DNA of 64,000 nt, taken from assembly GCA_025499705.1 (NCBI GenBank), contig JAFMVE010000015.1, forward strand, positions 44,100 to 108,099, written 5' to 3'. Positions 9,402-18,714 of the stretch are shown here, piece by piece. The notes under the pieces are model-generated. The model was not told where the DNA came from. It ran no database searches and was given only the letters and a program-made list of their open reading frames with translations. This DNA comes from Carboxylicivirga caseinilyticus. GTDB lineage: Bacteria > Bacteroidota > Bacteroidia > Bacteroidales > Marinilabiliaceae. Position 1 is the first letter of the stretch, and the number at the start of each line of letters is the position of its first letter. The position numbers and the translations under genes are program-made.

Positions 9402-9527
9402 ATTAAGATGTGTGATAATGGGCTTTACTATCAAAATGGTCAAGTTGGAACAAAAGCAAATATATACAAATCTTTTAATGAGCCTATTTGCTTTTGTATG
9501 CCAATGTATAAGATTTCAAGCTGAAGC

Positions 9528-10835
9528 CTATTTTTTACGCATGAAAATCTGAACCTGTAATCCATTAAAATTCCAGTACTGTCTTATCTTATTTTCAAGA
9601 AAACGTTTGTACGGTTCTTTCACATACTGCGGTAAGTTACAGAAGAAAGCAAACGCAGGTGATTGTGTTGGTAGCTGTGTAATATACTTGATTTTAATGA
9701 ATTTTCCTTTGGTTGATGGAGGTGGGTTCTTCTCAATCTCGGCAAGTAAAATCTCGTTTAGTTGTGAAGTTGGAATCTTAAGATTTCTGTTATTGTATAC
9801 TTCAATAGCTTTCTCAATAGCTTTGTGGATTCGCTGTTTTGTAAGGGCTGAAGTAAATACAATTGGAAAATCGGTGAAAGGAGCCATCTCGTTTCTGATC
9901 TGCTCTTCAAACTTTTTCGTTGTATGTGTATCTTTTTCAACCAGATCCCATTTGTTAACCAATACAACAATTCCTTTTCGGTTACGCTGTATCAAATGGA
10001 ATATTTTTTGATCCTGCCCCTCGAAACCACGTGTAGCATCAATCATTAACATACATACATCTGAGTTTTCGATAGCTCGGATGGCACGCATCACAGAATA
10101 AAATTCCAGATCTTCATGTACACGGTTTTTCTTACGTACACCGGCCGTATCAACCAAATAAAAGTCGTGACCGAATTTATTGTAACGCGTGTAAATCGAA
10201 TCACGTGTAGTTCCGGATATTGGTGTTACAATGTTGCGTTCTTCACCAATAAAAGCATTCAGAATAGAGGATTTTCCCGCATTCGGGCGACCAACAATGG
10301 TAAAACGTGGCAGGTCTAACTCTTCTTCCTGAGTGTTTTCTTTTGGGAAAACTTCAATTAATCGATCCAGAAATTCACCTGTTCCGGCGCCGTTAACGGA
10401 CGAAATAGGGAATAGTTCTTCCAGACCTAAAGAATAAAAATAACTCGATTCGGCAATGCGATCGTGGTTGTCAACTTTATTAACAACAACTAGGACAGGT
10501 TTTTGAGTTCGTCGCAATATTTCAGCAACACCTTCGTCATAATCGGTAACTCCGGTTAGTACATCCACCACAAAAACGATAACATCTGCTTCGTCGATGG
10601 CAATTAATACCTGTTTGCGTATTTCTTCTTCAAAAATATCATCGGAATTGGTAGCAAATCCACCAGTATCAATTACTGAAAATTCCACACCGTTCCAGAT
10701 GGCTTTGCCATATAAACGGTCGCGGGTAACTCCGGCTTCTTCGTTAACGATAGCCTGGCGTGTACCTGTTAATCTATTGAATAGCGTTGATTTACCTACG
10801 TTTGGTCTTCCAACAATTGCAACTATATTTCCCAT
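9528..10835 (-). CDS. der: Ribosome-assembly GTPase Der (EngA)
   Basis: A 435-residue GTPase with two tandem G domains and a C-terminal KH-like domain, the diagnostic Der layout. G1 motifs are GRPNVGKS (residues 8-15) and GRPNAGKS (about 182-189). DTGG and DTAG G3 motifs and NKVD and NKWD G4 motifs are all present. Der acts in 50S subunit maturation. Upstream in the same orientation lies era, separated by a Der-specific promoter, so the two ribosome-biogenesis GTPases are neighbours but probably separate transcripts. Confidence 0.98.
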   Translation of the reverse strand: MGNIVAIVGRPNVGKSTLFNRLTGTRQAIVNEEAGVTRDRLYGKAIWNGVEFSVIDTGGFATNSDDIFEEEIRKQVLIAIDEADVIVFVVDVLTGVTDYDEGVAEILRRTQKPVLVVVNKVDNHDRIAESSYFYSLGLEELFPISSVNGAGTGEFLDRLIEVFPKENTQEEELDLPRFTIVGRPNAGKSSILNAFIGEERNIVTPISGTTRDSIYTRYNKFGHDFYLVDTAGVRKKNRVHEDLEFYSVMRAIRAIENSDVCMLMIDATRGFEGQDQKIFHLIQRNRKGIVVLVNKWDLVEKDTHTTKKFEEQIRNEMAPFTDFPIVFTSALTKQRIHKAIEKAIEVYNNRNLKIPTSQLNEILLAEIEKNPPPSTKGKFIKIKYITQLPTQSPAFAFFCNLPQYVKEPYKRFLENKIRQYWNFNGLQVQIFMRKK

Positions 10836-10865
10836 GGTATTTTTGTTTTAATCAAATTGGGGCTG

Positions 10866-10896
10866 CAAAAGTAGTGAAAATCAGCACACACACCAA
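10866..10896 (-). promoter_or_regulatory. Housekeeping promoter of der
   Basis: On the minus strand TTG (10894-10896), a 20-base spacer and TACTTTTG (10866-10873), in the 91-base gap between era and der. Confidence 0.65.
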
Positions 10897-10926
10897 TTAA
10901 ATTAAGAAAGCTTAAGGATTTTGATT

Positions 10927-11811
10927 TTACTTTAAATCGTATCCGTGTCCTCTTAAGAAAGTTTCTTTATCCCTCCAGTCCTTTGATACTTTAACATAGG
11001 TTGTTAGCATTACTTTCTTTTTCAAAAATGCCTCTATGTCTTTACGAGCTTCAATGCCCACCCATTTTAGCTTAACTCCCTTGTGTCCAATGATGATTCC
11101 TTTCTGTGAATCTCGTGCCACATGTATCACAGCGCGAATGTCAACTCTGTCCGGCCCTTCTTTGAATTCTTCCACTTCTACTTCCACAGAGTATGGAATC
11201 TCTTTTTTGTATTGAATCAATATTTTTTCACGAATGATCTCGGTGACAAAAAATTTCTCAGGTTTATCTGTCAGTGATTCCTTGTCGAAGAAAGGAGGTG
11301 AATCGGGTAACAATTCTATGATACGATCTTTAAGATTCTGAATATTGAATTTATGTAATGCCGACATTGGAAAGATCTCTGCGCTGGGTAGTTGTTCTTT
11401 CCAGAAATCAACAATACTATCCAATTTTTCCTGATCAACCAGATCAATTTTATTGACTACCAATAAGACAGGGATATTTGTTTTTTGTACAGCACCCAAA
11501 AAGTCATCATTCTTATCCGGTTTTTCAAACGTATCGGTTACATAAAGAATCACATCAGCATCAGCCAGTGCTGATTTTGAAAAACGCAGCATCGACTCCT
11601 GTAACTTATAGTTGGGTTTCAGTACTCCCGGAGTATCAGAAAATACAATTTGATATTCGGGTTGATTCACAATTCCAAATATTCGATGACGAGTGGTTTG
11701 TGCTTTAGATGTGATAATCGACAAGCGTTCTCCAACCAACTCATTCGACAATGTAGATTTTCCAACATTCGGGTTTCCAACAATATTTACAAAGCCTGCC
11801 TTATGTGTCAT
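10927..11811 (-). CDS. era: GTPase Era
   Basis: A 294-residue Era protein, the family's usual length. The N-terminal G domain has GNPNVGKST at residues 12-20, a DTPG G3 motif and NKID as G4. The C-terminal KH domain has the GHKGVKLK loop at about residues 239-246. Era binds the 3' end of 16S rRNA during 30S maturation. TATCTTCG at 11835-11842 (minus strand) is a likely -7 element. The start ATG at 11811 leaves a leader of about 20 bases. Confidence 0.97.
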   Translation of the reverse strand: MTHKAGFVNIVGNPNVGKSTLSNELVGERLSIITSKAQTTRHRIFGIVNQPEYQIVFSDTPGVLKPNYKLQESMLRFSKSALADADVILYVTDTFEKPDKNDDFLGAVQKTNIPVLLVVNKIDLVDQEKLDSIVDFWKEQLPSAEIFPMSALHKFNIQNLKDRIIELLPDSPPFFDKESLTDKPEKFFVTEIIREKILIQYKKEIPYSVEVEVEEFKEGPDRVDIRAVIHVARDSQKGIIIGHKGVKLKWVGIEARKDIEAFLKKKVMLTTYVKVSKDWRDKETFLRGHGYDLK

Positions 11812-11908
11812 ATTACTTAAATTGAAATTTGCTGCGAAGATACGACAATTTATAACAGTATACTCAATAAGCTATTAAGTTAAAGGCTGGTTATTGATAG
11901 TCTTTTGT

Positions 11909-11916
11909 TACATTTG
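11909..11916 (+). promoter_or_regulatory. -7 element upstream of the hexosaminidase gene
   Basis: TACATTTG fits the Bacteroidota -7 consensus. It predicts transcription from about 11923, which would make an ATG at 11925 leaderless and favours the ATG at 11952. Confidence 0.45.
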
Positions 11917-11951
11917 ATAAGAGAATGGATATAAACCCTAAAAATGGCCTT

Positions 11952-14231
11952 ATGCTAAAGAATACATTAGTTCTGTTTCTGATTTCAATTGGTTTGCTTT
12001 CCTGCACAGAAAAAGATATCAATGAATTGAAGATCATTCCGCTTCCGCAACAGGTGGAACAATTAGAGGGTGAATTTGAAATAACAAAAGAAACACAATT
12101 GTATGTCAGTGATTCAAGTTTGAATTCCATTGCACAAATTCTTATTGATAAAATTGAAAGTACTTCGCAGTTTAAATTAGCTATATCTAAAAAATATCCT
12201 GAAAAGGATTATGTAGCTTTTGTTATCGATTCCAACATTGACAGTGAAGAAAAAGGTTATTTTCTGGAGGTAAATTCAACCGGAGCGCAGATTAAAGCAA
12301 AAACCGCAGAGGGTGTTTTCTATGGAATGCAGACACTTTTACAGTTATTGCCGGCTGAAGTTGAAAGTCAGAAGTTTGTACAACATATGAAGTGGATTGT
12401 GCCTTCAGTGAAGATAAAAGATGCTCCACGGTTTAAATGGCGTGGAATGCATTTGGATGTTTGTCGTCATTTTATTCCGGTTGAAAATATTAAGAAGCAC
12501 CTGGATATGATGGCTATGGTAAAACTGAATACCTTTCACTGGCATCTGACCGAAGATCAGGGGTGGCGAATTGAAATTAAGCAATATCCGAAACTGACAG
12601 AAATCGGTTCAAAAAGAATAGAAGGAGAAGGGTATGAATATGGAGGTTTTTATACTCAGGACGAGATAAAGGAGATTGTTGCTTATGCGGCAGAACGTTT
12701 CATTACAGTTGTGCCTGAGATTGAGCTTCCTGGTCATGCATTGGCTGCTTTAACTGCTTATCCGGAGTATTCGTGTACAGGCGGACCTTTTAAGGTGCGC
12801 AATGTCTGGGGTGTTGAGCCCGATGTGTATTGTGCCGGAAAAGAAGAGACTTTTGCCTTTCTCGAAAATATCATCAATGAAGTTGTTGAACTTTTCCCGT
12901 CACCTTATTTCCATATTGGGGGAGATGAATGTCCAAAGGATAAATGGAAAGAGTGTGCTCTTTGTCAGAAACGTATTAATGCAGAAGGTTTAAAGGATGA
13001 GCATGAGTTACAAAGTTATTTTGTCAAACGCATTGAGAAAATTCTTTTAAAACATGGTAAGAAAATGATTGGCTGGGACGAGATTCTTGAAGGAGGACTG
13101 GCTGAATCAGCTGCAGTAATGTCGTGGAGAGGTGAAGAAGGTGGTATTGAAGCAGCTAATCAGGGACATGATGTAGTGATGACACCGGGTAACTGGTGTT
13201 ACCTCGACCATTACCAGGGTGATAACAGGGTTGAACCGGTGGCTATTGGCGGTTATACTTCACTGGAAGAAGTGTATGGCTATGATCCGGTTCCAAAAGA
13301 TATAGCTGAAGATAAAAAACATCATATTTTAGGTGCACAGGGCAATGTATGGACGGAATATATGTATACTCCTGAATTGGCAGAATACAGAGTATATCCT
13401 CGAATTATTGCTTTGGCCGAAGTGAACTGGAGTGCAAAAGAACAGCGAAACTATGATAGTTTCCTTCTGCGGTTGGACAACCTGCACCAGAGAATGGATA
13501 TGCATGATATTAATTATCATATTCCATTACCTGAAGGACCGGTCGATAAAATGGTGTTTACTGATAATATAAAAGTTGAGTTCTCGAATACCCGGGATTT
13601 GGATATGGTTTATACAACAAATGGATCAGATCCACAGGTACATTCAAATGTGTATATGAAGCCACTGATCTTTGCCGATAGTAAAACAATAAAGATCGCG
13701 ACAGTATTGAAGACAGGAAAAATGAGTCGGGTCAGAGCCATTCATCTAGAGAAAACAAATTACGTGCAGGCTGTTGAGCCGGAGTCAACCGATTCAGGAT
13801 TGGTTGAGAAATACACAAAAGGATATTTCTTAAATACGGAAGAGTTGGATAGTATTGTAAGTTGGGATGAAAGCATCAACTTGATGAAACCTGTAAAGGG
13901 CTATAAGCGTGATGGCCATGATGAAGCTTATGCTTCTGTTTTTACTGGTTATATAGAAGTGCCAGAAGATGGAATATATGAGTTTGCTAGCAATCTTGAT
14001 CAGTTTTTTATCGCCGGAGAATTATTGATTGATAATAATGGAGAAGTAAAACGATTTTCACGAAATAACTCAACTATTGCATTACGCAAGGGCAAACATC
14101 CGGTGAAATTGGTTTACCTGAATAATATAATGGGTGGTTGGCCCCAAGCCTGGAATGGACCCAAAGTGCAGTTTCGTTTATGGGGTGAAAAAGAATTTAT
14201 TACTGCATCAGGCGAAATTTATAGTCATTAA
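11952..14231 (+). CDS. GH20 beta-N-acetylhexosaminidase lipoprotein with PA14 domain
   Basis: An exported GH20 enzyme of about 759 residues that would remove terminal GlcNAc or GalNAc from glycans. The chosen start MLKNTLVLFLISIG gives a clean lipoprotein signal (LLSC); an ATG nine codons upstream (11925) is the alternative. Domains in order are a GH20b N-terminal domain (about 30-150), the GH20 barrel (about 155-500) with the catalytic Asp-Glu pair in HIGGDECPKD, a chitobiase C-terminal-like beta domain (about 530-600) and a PA14-like domain (about 620-755). The PA14 domain suggests glycan binding. No SusC/SusD pair is nearby. Confidence 0.93.
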   Translation: MLKNTLVLFLISIGLLSCTEKDINELKIIPLPQQVEQLEGEFEITKETQLYVSDSSLNSIAQILIDKIESTSQFKLAISKKYPEKDYVAFVIDSNIDSEEKGYFLEVNSTGAQIKAKTAEGVFYGMQTLLQLLPAEVESQKFVQHMKWIVPSVKIKDAPRFKWRGMHLDVCRHFIPVENIKKHLDMMAMVKLNTFHWHLTEDQGWRIEIKQYPKLTEIGSKRIEGEGYEYGGFYTQDEIKEIVAYAAERFITVVPEIELPGHALAALTAYPEYSCTGGPFKVRNVWGVEPDVYCAGKEETFAFLENIINEVVELFPSPYFHIGGDECPKDKWKECALCQKRINAEGLKDEHELQSYFVKRIEKILLKHGKKMIGWDEILEGGLAESAAVMSWRGEEGGIEAANQGHDVVMTPGNWCYLDHYQGDNRVEPVAIGGYTSLEEVYGYDPVPKDIAEDKKHHILGAQGNVWTEYMYTPELAEYRVYPRIIALAEVNWSAKEQRNYDSFLLRLDNLHQRMDMHDINYHIPLPEGPVDKMVFTDNIKVEFSNTRDLDMVYTTNGSDPQVHSNVYMKPLIFADSKTIKIATVLKTGKMSRVRAIHLEKTNYVQAVEPESTDSGLVEKYTKGYFLNTEELDSIVSWDESINLMKPVKGYKRDGHDEAYASVFTGYIEVPEDGIYEFASNLDQFFIAGELLIDNNGEVKRFSRNNSTIALRKGKHPVKLVYLNNIMGGWPQAWNGPKVQFRLWGEKEFITASGEIYSH

Positions 14232-14285
14232 TTTTTTAGTCTTTAAGAAGTAGTCTGTTGAGTATAGATTTTAGTAGTTTAATAT

Positions 14286-14320
14286 GATATAGCCGTCTGG
14301 AAGGAGCATTGGTAAGTTCA
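14286..14320 (+). repeat. Possible decayed copy of the neighbouring palindromic repeat
   Basis: The stretch ATAGCCGTCTGGAAGG... resembles the repeat units downstream in base content and position but has lost the GTCCC/GGGAC stem. Listed as a weak candidate only. Confidence 0.2.
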
Positions 14321-14348
14321 GTTTAAGCTTTATAATGATAGAAGCATA

Positions 14349-14394
14349 TGATAGTCCCGAAGGGACGTCTGTAAAAGGTCAGCACTCAAGTGCT
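14349..14394 (+). repeat. Palindromic intergenic repeat, unit 1
   Basis: GATAGTCCCGAAGGGAC (palindromic core GTCCC-GAA-GGGAC at 14354-14366) followed by GTCTGTAA and a second hairpin AGCACT-CA-AGTGCT (14381-14394). The same two-hairpin layout recurs about 180 bases downstream. Confidence 0.6.
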
Positions 14395-14530
14395 GTGTAA
14401 TCAGTAAAGCAGAAGTTAATCCCAAATGAACAATCGGTATTGTATCCTATATATTATACAACCTAATATATTAGTAGATGCTTAATTTGAAGAATATACT
14501 ATAAATAGTTTCTGCTTTTTTCTAAATAAT

Positions 14531-14573
14531 GATAGTCCCGTCAGGGACGTTTGTAACAGCATTGTACGTAAGT
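14531..14573 (+). repeat. Palindromic intergenic repeat, unit 2
   Basis: GATAGTCCCGTCAGGGACGT (core 14535-14548), then TTGTAACAGCA and a degenerate second hairpin AGCATT...AGTGCT that still pairs with one G-T wobble. It has the same order, spacing and orientation as unit 1. Confidence 0.6.
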
Positions 14574-14598
14574 GCTATGCAAGTGGTAAATGATAAAG

Positions 14599-14612
14599 AG
14601 TTCCGAAGGGAC
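14599..14612 (+). repeat. Palindromic intergenic repeat, partial unit 3
   Basis: AGTTCCGAAGGGAC is the core of unit 1 with one C lost. It sits 10 bases before the stop of the convergent MutS-like gene, and the second hairpin is absent. Confidence 0.45.
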
Positions 14613-14621
14613 AAGTGTATA

Positions 14622-16229
14622 CTACTTATTATAACTCAATATTTTCTGATGTCTTAGGTCCGATTCTCTGGAGATGGAAAAAGCTTCTTCAATAATTGAT
14701 TTGGGATAATTGTTAATTTCCAGTATCCTAATAGCGTTTCTGTTTTGTAATGGACCTTGCTTTAGTTGATAATCAAAATGAATCGAACCATTATCTATGG
14801 ACTCACAAAAATGATATAATTCGTATTCGTCCTTTAAAAGATCAGCTAATTCAATATCATGCGTAGAAACAAATACCAAATTATTATTTGAGGCCAGATA
14901 TGATAATACAGCTTTCCCGGATGCAATGCGTTCAACGGTATTTGTGCCTTTAAATATCTCATCAAGTAAAAATAAATTGTGCCCCAATGTACTTTTATTA
15001 ATCATTGAATGAATGGTTTGAACTTCTTCGTAGTAATAACTTTTACTATTCAGAAGATCATCACTTATTCGAATTGCTGAATGTATTTGGAATTGTGGGA
15101 AGCAGGCTTTCTTCGCAAAACATGTATTAATTGTTAAACCTGTCAATACATTTATTCCTATCGAACGAATAAAAGTAGTTTTTCCTGACATATTGGAGCC
15201 TGTTAAAAGGACAGAACTGTTTTTTACATCAATGTTATTAGAAATGCATTGATTTATCAAAGGATGATAAATATTTTCTGCAACCAGATTAGAATTATTT
15301 TCAATTTGTGGTTTGCAAAAAGATTCCAACCCATAACGTAATGAAGAAATAGAGATTAGTGAATCTACCTTGCCAACAAAATCAAATATCTTTTTAATAT
15401 CCTTTCTTTTTGATTTCAGTTGCTTTGAAACGTTGAATAAAATAATTGGTTCAAGTAGGAAGCAGATCTTAAAAATTTCAATAATGAACCAGAATAGGGC
15501 TTGAAACTCTCCTTGTATTTTGGTTTCCAATTGAAAAAGAAACATCTGTTTATTTATGTTGTTTATTACCTTGACTGACTCTAGTATGTCATTGTTAATG
15601 TTTTTTAGTGCCGGATAACTATACAACAATGTAGCACATTCTTTTAGCTTTATTAGTTGTGGGATGGAAGCTGAATAGTGAATCAAATTCTTTTTATTCC
15701 AATAGTGTATAACGAAATTCGAAATTATTATAGTAAAAAGTATGAATAAGAAAACTGGAATAAATGGAAAGAGAATCAAACAAACAATCACAACTAAGGG
15801 CGAGAATTGAGCAATCTTAAACCAGGAGGGGGCCTGCGGTTGTTTATCATGAAAAAGCGAAGCTATATGATAAGCATCGTCATTCGCTAATTTTGATAAT
15901 TCATATTGCATTTCAAATATTGAATTATTCCCTGTTAATTCATCGATTATTTCTTCGTCTTGCGTGAAACTAATATTGGATGGGGTGGAGCGCAATTGGT
16001 TGTATAAAAACTGTTGGCCTGGCTTTGAAGTTGTTCTGTCGAGAAACATGAATAACTCTTCAAAGTCTAAATCTTGACAGGTTCGTTCAGATATTGTATC
16101 ATTAAGATTTTTGTCATCATTATTTTTAAAATATAAATTGATTAAATCAAAAACATATTCTGCATCCTTTATCTTACCAAATAATTCTTTGAATTGGTTT
16201 AAGGATTTCTTTTTAAATCGAAAAATCAT
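14622..16229 (-). CDS. MutS-like ATPase with membrane segments
   Basis: A 535-residue protein with a C-terminal MutS-type ABC ATPase domain. Walker A is GSNMSGKTT at about residues 342-350, Walker B is LFLLDEIFKGTN at about 412, and the H-loop is STHDIE at about 449. The N-terminal mismatch-binding and connector domains of true MutS are missing. Instead there are one or two strongly hydrophobic helices at about residues 140-190 (SPLVVIVCLILFPFIPVFLF and following), so it is probably membrane-bound. This is a recognised but uncharacterised Bacteroidota branch of the MutS superfamily; a role in mismatch repair should not be assumed. Confidence 0.85.
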   Translation of the reverse strand: MIFRFKKKSLNQFKELFGKIKDAEYVFDLINLYFKNNDDKNLNDTISERTCQDLDFEELFMFLDRTTSKPGQQFLYNQLRSTPSNISFTQDEEIIDELTGNNSIFEMQYELSKLANDDAYHIASLFHDKQPQAPSWFKIAQFSPLVVIVCLILFPFIPVFLFILFTIIISNFVIHYWNKKNLIHYSASIPQLIKLKECATLLYSYPALKNINNDILESVKVINNINKQMFLFQLETKIQGEFQALFWFIIEIFKICFLLEPIILFNVSKQLKSKRKDIKKIFDFVGKVDSLISISSLRYGLESFCKPQIENNSNLVAENIYHPLINQCISNNIDVKNSSVLLTGSNMSGKTTFIRSIGINVLTGLTINTCFAKKACFPQFQIHSAIRISDDLLNSKSYYYEEVQTIHSMINKSTLGHNLFLLDEIFKGTNTVERIASGKAVLSYLASNNNLVFVSTHDIELADLLKDEYELYHFCESIDNGSIHFDYQLKQGPLQNRNAIRILEINNYPKSIIEEAFSISRESDLRHQKILSYNK

Positions 16230-16428
16230 TTAATAGGGATGTGTATTTAACTTTAATTTGTTTGTAAAAATAAGAGGTTTATTATTCTGAAGTTTTTTTA
16301 ATAGCAATTTCTGATCTATAATTTATTTTTTCAGACTCAATTTTTATGTTTTAACACAATCCTTTATTATAACCAATCCATCACAAGGTTAAAGTTAAGT
16401 TAAAACCAGATATCGCTTTAGTATGGTT

Positions 16429-16457
16429 TTGATTATAATGGTAAAAATGTAATTTCG
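16429..16457 (+). promoter_or_regulatory. Probable promoter of the FKBP gene
   Basis: TTG (16429-16431), an 18-base spacer and TAATTTCG (16450-16457), about 30 bases upstream of the start codon. Confidence 0.45.
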
Positions 16458-16489
16458 TGGCTTGTTTACAAATCGATAAGATATTTTAA

Positions 16490-17074
16490 ATGGAAAAAGT
16501 AAGTTATGCATTAGGTGTAAGCCTGGCAAAAAATTTCAAGTCATCGGGTATTGAGAGTTTAGACTATGCACAATTAGCAAAAGGATTGGAAGCAGCTTTT
16601 GAAGGTAAAGCAACTGAAATGACTGAGGCTGAAGCAAACGATATATTGCAAAAATTCTTTGGAGAATTACAACAAAAGCAACATGCTGCCACTATTCAGG
16701 CAGGTAAAGACTTTTTAGCAGAAAATGCCAAGAAAGAAGGCGTGGTAACTTTGGATAGTGGTCTTCAATACGAAGTTATTACTGAAGGTAATGGTTCTAA
16801 ACCATCCGCTGCTGATCAGGTTGAATGTCATTATCATGGTACTTTAATTGACGGTACAGTATTCGATAGTTCAGTGCAACGCGGTACACCTGCAACCTTT
16901 CCGGTAAGCGGAGTTATTCAGGGGTGGGTTGAAGCACTTCAGTTGATGCCTGTGGGAAGTAAATGGCGTTTGTTTATTCCATCTGAATTAGCTTATGGTG
17001 AGCGAGGTGCTGGTCAGCATATCGGTCCTCATACAACACTTGTTTTTGAAGTTGAGCTTTTAGGAATTAAATAA
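16490..17074 (+). CDS. FKBP-type peptidyl-prolyl isomerase (FklB/Mip-like, cytoplasmic)
   Basis: A 194-residue two-domain isomerase. An N-terminal FKBP_N helical dimerisation domain (about 1-85) is joined by a long helix to an FKBP_C domain (about 100-192). The C-terminal domain has the usual active-site stretches: VECHYHGTLIDGTVFDSS, the Trp in VIQGWVEAL, and LAYGERGAG. No signal peptide is present, so it probably acts in the cytoplasm. It is followed after 66 bases by an exported paralogue that shares most FKBP_C residues, so the pair arose by tandem duplication. Confidence 0.95.
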   Translation: MEKVSYALGVSLAKNFKSSGIESLDYAQLAKGLEAAFEGKATEMTEAEANDILQKFFGELQQKQHAATIQAGKDFLAENAKKEGVVTLDSGLQYEVITEGNGSKPSAADQVECHYHGTLIDGTVFDSSVQRGTPATFPVSGVIQGWVEALQLMPVGSKWRLFIPSELAYGERGAGQHIGPHTTLVFEVELLGIK

Positions 17075-17140
17075 TTAATAGTAATCATTGTTGACTGTAG
17101 ATACTTTAGGCTATGGTCTTTTATCAGTAAATTTTTAAGT

Positions 17141-17962
17141 ATGAAATTATCAAATCTACTTGTTGCAGCACTTGCAGTAGTGGTGGTGCTTTCATCATGT
17201 TCCAGAGTGCCACGTACCGGAAAAATGGATTTTAAAAACGAAACGGACAGCGTGAGTTATGCTTTAGGTTACATTATGGCTAATAACATGAAAAAGGAGT
17301 GGGAACGTCTTCCTTTTGAAATGGACTCGCTGGCATTTGTTGATATGGCTAAAGCGATATCAAAACGTAAGTTGACAGAAAGTTTTAAAGAGTATCAAAT
17401 CAATCAGTTTGAAGAACTCAATGAAGATGCCTTTTTTAAAGGATTTTTAAATCAATTGGCTTACGGGAAATCTTATTTTACTGATTTAAGTGCCGACATG
17501 ATGCTTCGTAAGAAATTTGAAAGTATCAAAGAAAAGAAAAATGAGGAGCAAAAAGCCATAGCTGCAAAAAACCTTGAAGACGGACAGAAGTTCCTGGAAG
17601 AGAACAAACAACGTTCTGAGGTTAATGTTACAGAGAGTGGGTTGCAGTACGAGATTATTCATCAAGGTAACGGACCATTTCCAGAAAAATCGGATAAGGT
17701 AAAATGTACTTATCATGGTACCTTACTCGACGGAACGGTATTTGACAGTTCAGTTGAGCGAGGCGATACAACAGAATTCAGAGTGACAGGTGTTATTAAA
17801 GGATGGACTGAGGCTTTACAAATGATGCCTGAAGGTTCGAAATGGCGTTTGTATGTTCCTGCTGATCTTGCTTATGGTGAAAGAGGTTCCGGACAAAAAA
17901 TTGGACCTAACTCAACGCTTATTTTCGATATCGAATTGGTTGAGGTAGAGAAAAAGAAATAA
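17141..17962 (+). CDS. FKBP-type peptidyl-prolyl isomerase, lipoprotein form
   Basis: A 273-residue exported paralogue of the preceding isomerase. The signal peptide ends in a lipobox with Cys20 (VVLSSC). A longer FKBP_N-like helical region (about 30-160, with a charged coiled-coil stretch near 125-160) leads to an FKBP_C domain (about 175-270) with VKCTYHGTLLDGTVFDSS and LAYGERGSG. It would catalyse proline isomerisation and assist folding in the periplasm or at the outer membrane. A terminator follows the gene, so the two isomerase genes form a unit. Confidence 0.94.
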   Translation: MKLSNLLVAALAVVVVLSSCSRVPRTGKMDFKNETDSVSYALGYIMANNMKKEWERLPFEMDSLAFVDMAKAISKRKLTESFKEYQINQFEELNEDAFFKGFLNQLAYGKSYFTDLSADMMLRKKFESIKEKKNEEQKAIAAKNLEDGQKFLEENKQRSEVNVTESGLQYEIIHQGNGPFPEKSDKVKCTYHGTLLDGTVFDSSVERGDTTEFRVTGVIKGWTEALQMMPEGSKWRLYVPADLAYGERGSGQKIGPNSTLIFDIELVEVEKKK

Positions 17963-17981
17963 GAGAGTATGCATTATATCT

Positions 17982-18014
17982 AAAAGCTGTTATCAATTTG
18001 ATAGCAGCTTTTTT
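17982..18014 (+). terminator. Rho-independent terminator after the FKBP pair
   Basis: AAAAGCTGTTATCA pairing with TGATAGCAGCTTTT (one G-T wobble), followed by further T. It lies about 20 bases past the stop. Confidence 0.85.
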
Positions 18015-18051
18015 GTATCCAGAAGTTTCTATTAGGATATGAATCTATATT

Positions 18052-18714
18052 CTATTTGATTGCTCTTAACATTTCTCTTTTGCCTTTAGGGCCGGGTAAA
18101 CGTTCAACAGCAAAACCACAAGTTTGCATGGTTCGTCGGACAGCTCCTTTGGCACAATAAGTGGTTAGGATTCCTCCATCATTCATTGCATCGTAGATCT
18201 TCTGAAAAATTTGCGGTTCCCACATCTCAGGTTGCTTTTCCGGAGCAAAAGCATCAAAATAAACAAGGTCGTATTTTCTTTTAAATGTTGCTGAAATTAA
18301 ATCGACTTCATCTTTAAGCAGAGTAAAGTTTTGAGTTATTTCTGATTCCTTCTGCCAGGCTGCTAAATGCATTTTTTCAAAAAAAAGTTGTTCCTCGGGA
18401 TTAGCGCAATAGTTCAGTTTTAGAGCAAGTTCTTCAGCAATTGGATATTTTTCCAATGAATGGTAAAAAATACTTTTATTGCCTTGATTCAATGCAGTTA
18501 AAAATGCATTCAGACCGGTGCCGAAACCAATCTCTAAGACCGATACTTCCTCTTTGGTACTATAGCGAAGGTTGGGTTCGATAAAAACATGCATCGATTC
18601 GTTAATAGCTCCGTTTACCGAGTGATAATGTTCTTCCAATTCAGGAACATAAAGTGTATGCGAACCATCGGCCGATACTTTTAACTCTATTTTTCGATCG
18701 CTATTTTTTAGCAT
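18052..18714 (-). CDS. mnmD: tRNA 5-methylaminomethyl-2-thiouridine methyltransferase (MnmD-type)
   Basis: A 220-residue SAM-dependent methyltransferase of the MnmC N-terminal-domain family. The SAM loop is EIGFGTGLNAF near residues 62-72, and the family motif YFDAFAPEKQPEMW is near 150-163. The FAD oxidase half found in E. coli MnmC is absent, so this is the stand-alone MnmD form. It would complete the mnm5s2U34 modification at the wobble position of certain tRNAs. Its start overlaps the 3' end of the upstream MATE gene by 14 bases, so both are probably on one transcript. Confidence 0.93.
   Translation of the reverse strand: MLKNSDRKIELKVSADGSHTLYVPELEEHYHSVNGAINESMHVFIEPNLRYSTKEEVSVLEIGFGTGLNAFLTALNQGNKSIFYHSLEKYPIAEELALKLNYCANPEEQLFFEKMHLAAWQKESEITQNFTLLKDEVDLISATFKRKYDLVYFDAFAPEKQPEMWEPQIFQKIYDAMNDGGILTTYCAKGAVRRTMQTCGFAVERLPGPKGKREMLRAIK

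Noticed and set aside
9607..10011. 134-codon plus-strand frame antisense to der
   Set aside because: It lies wholly inside the conserved der coding sequence and has no recognisable domain or promoter.
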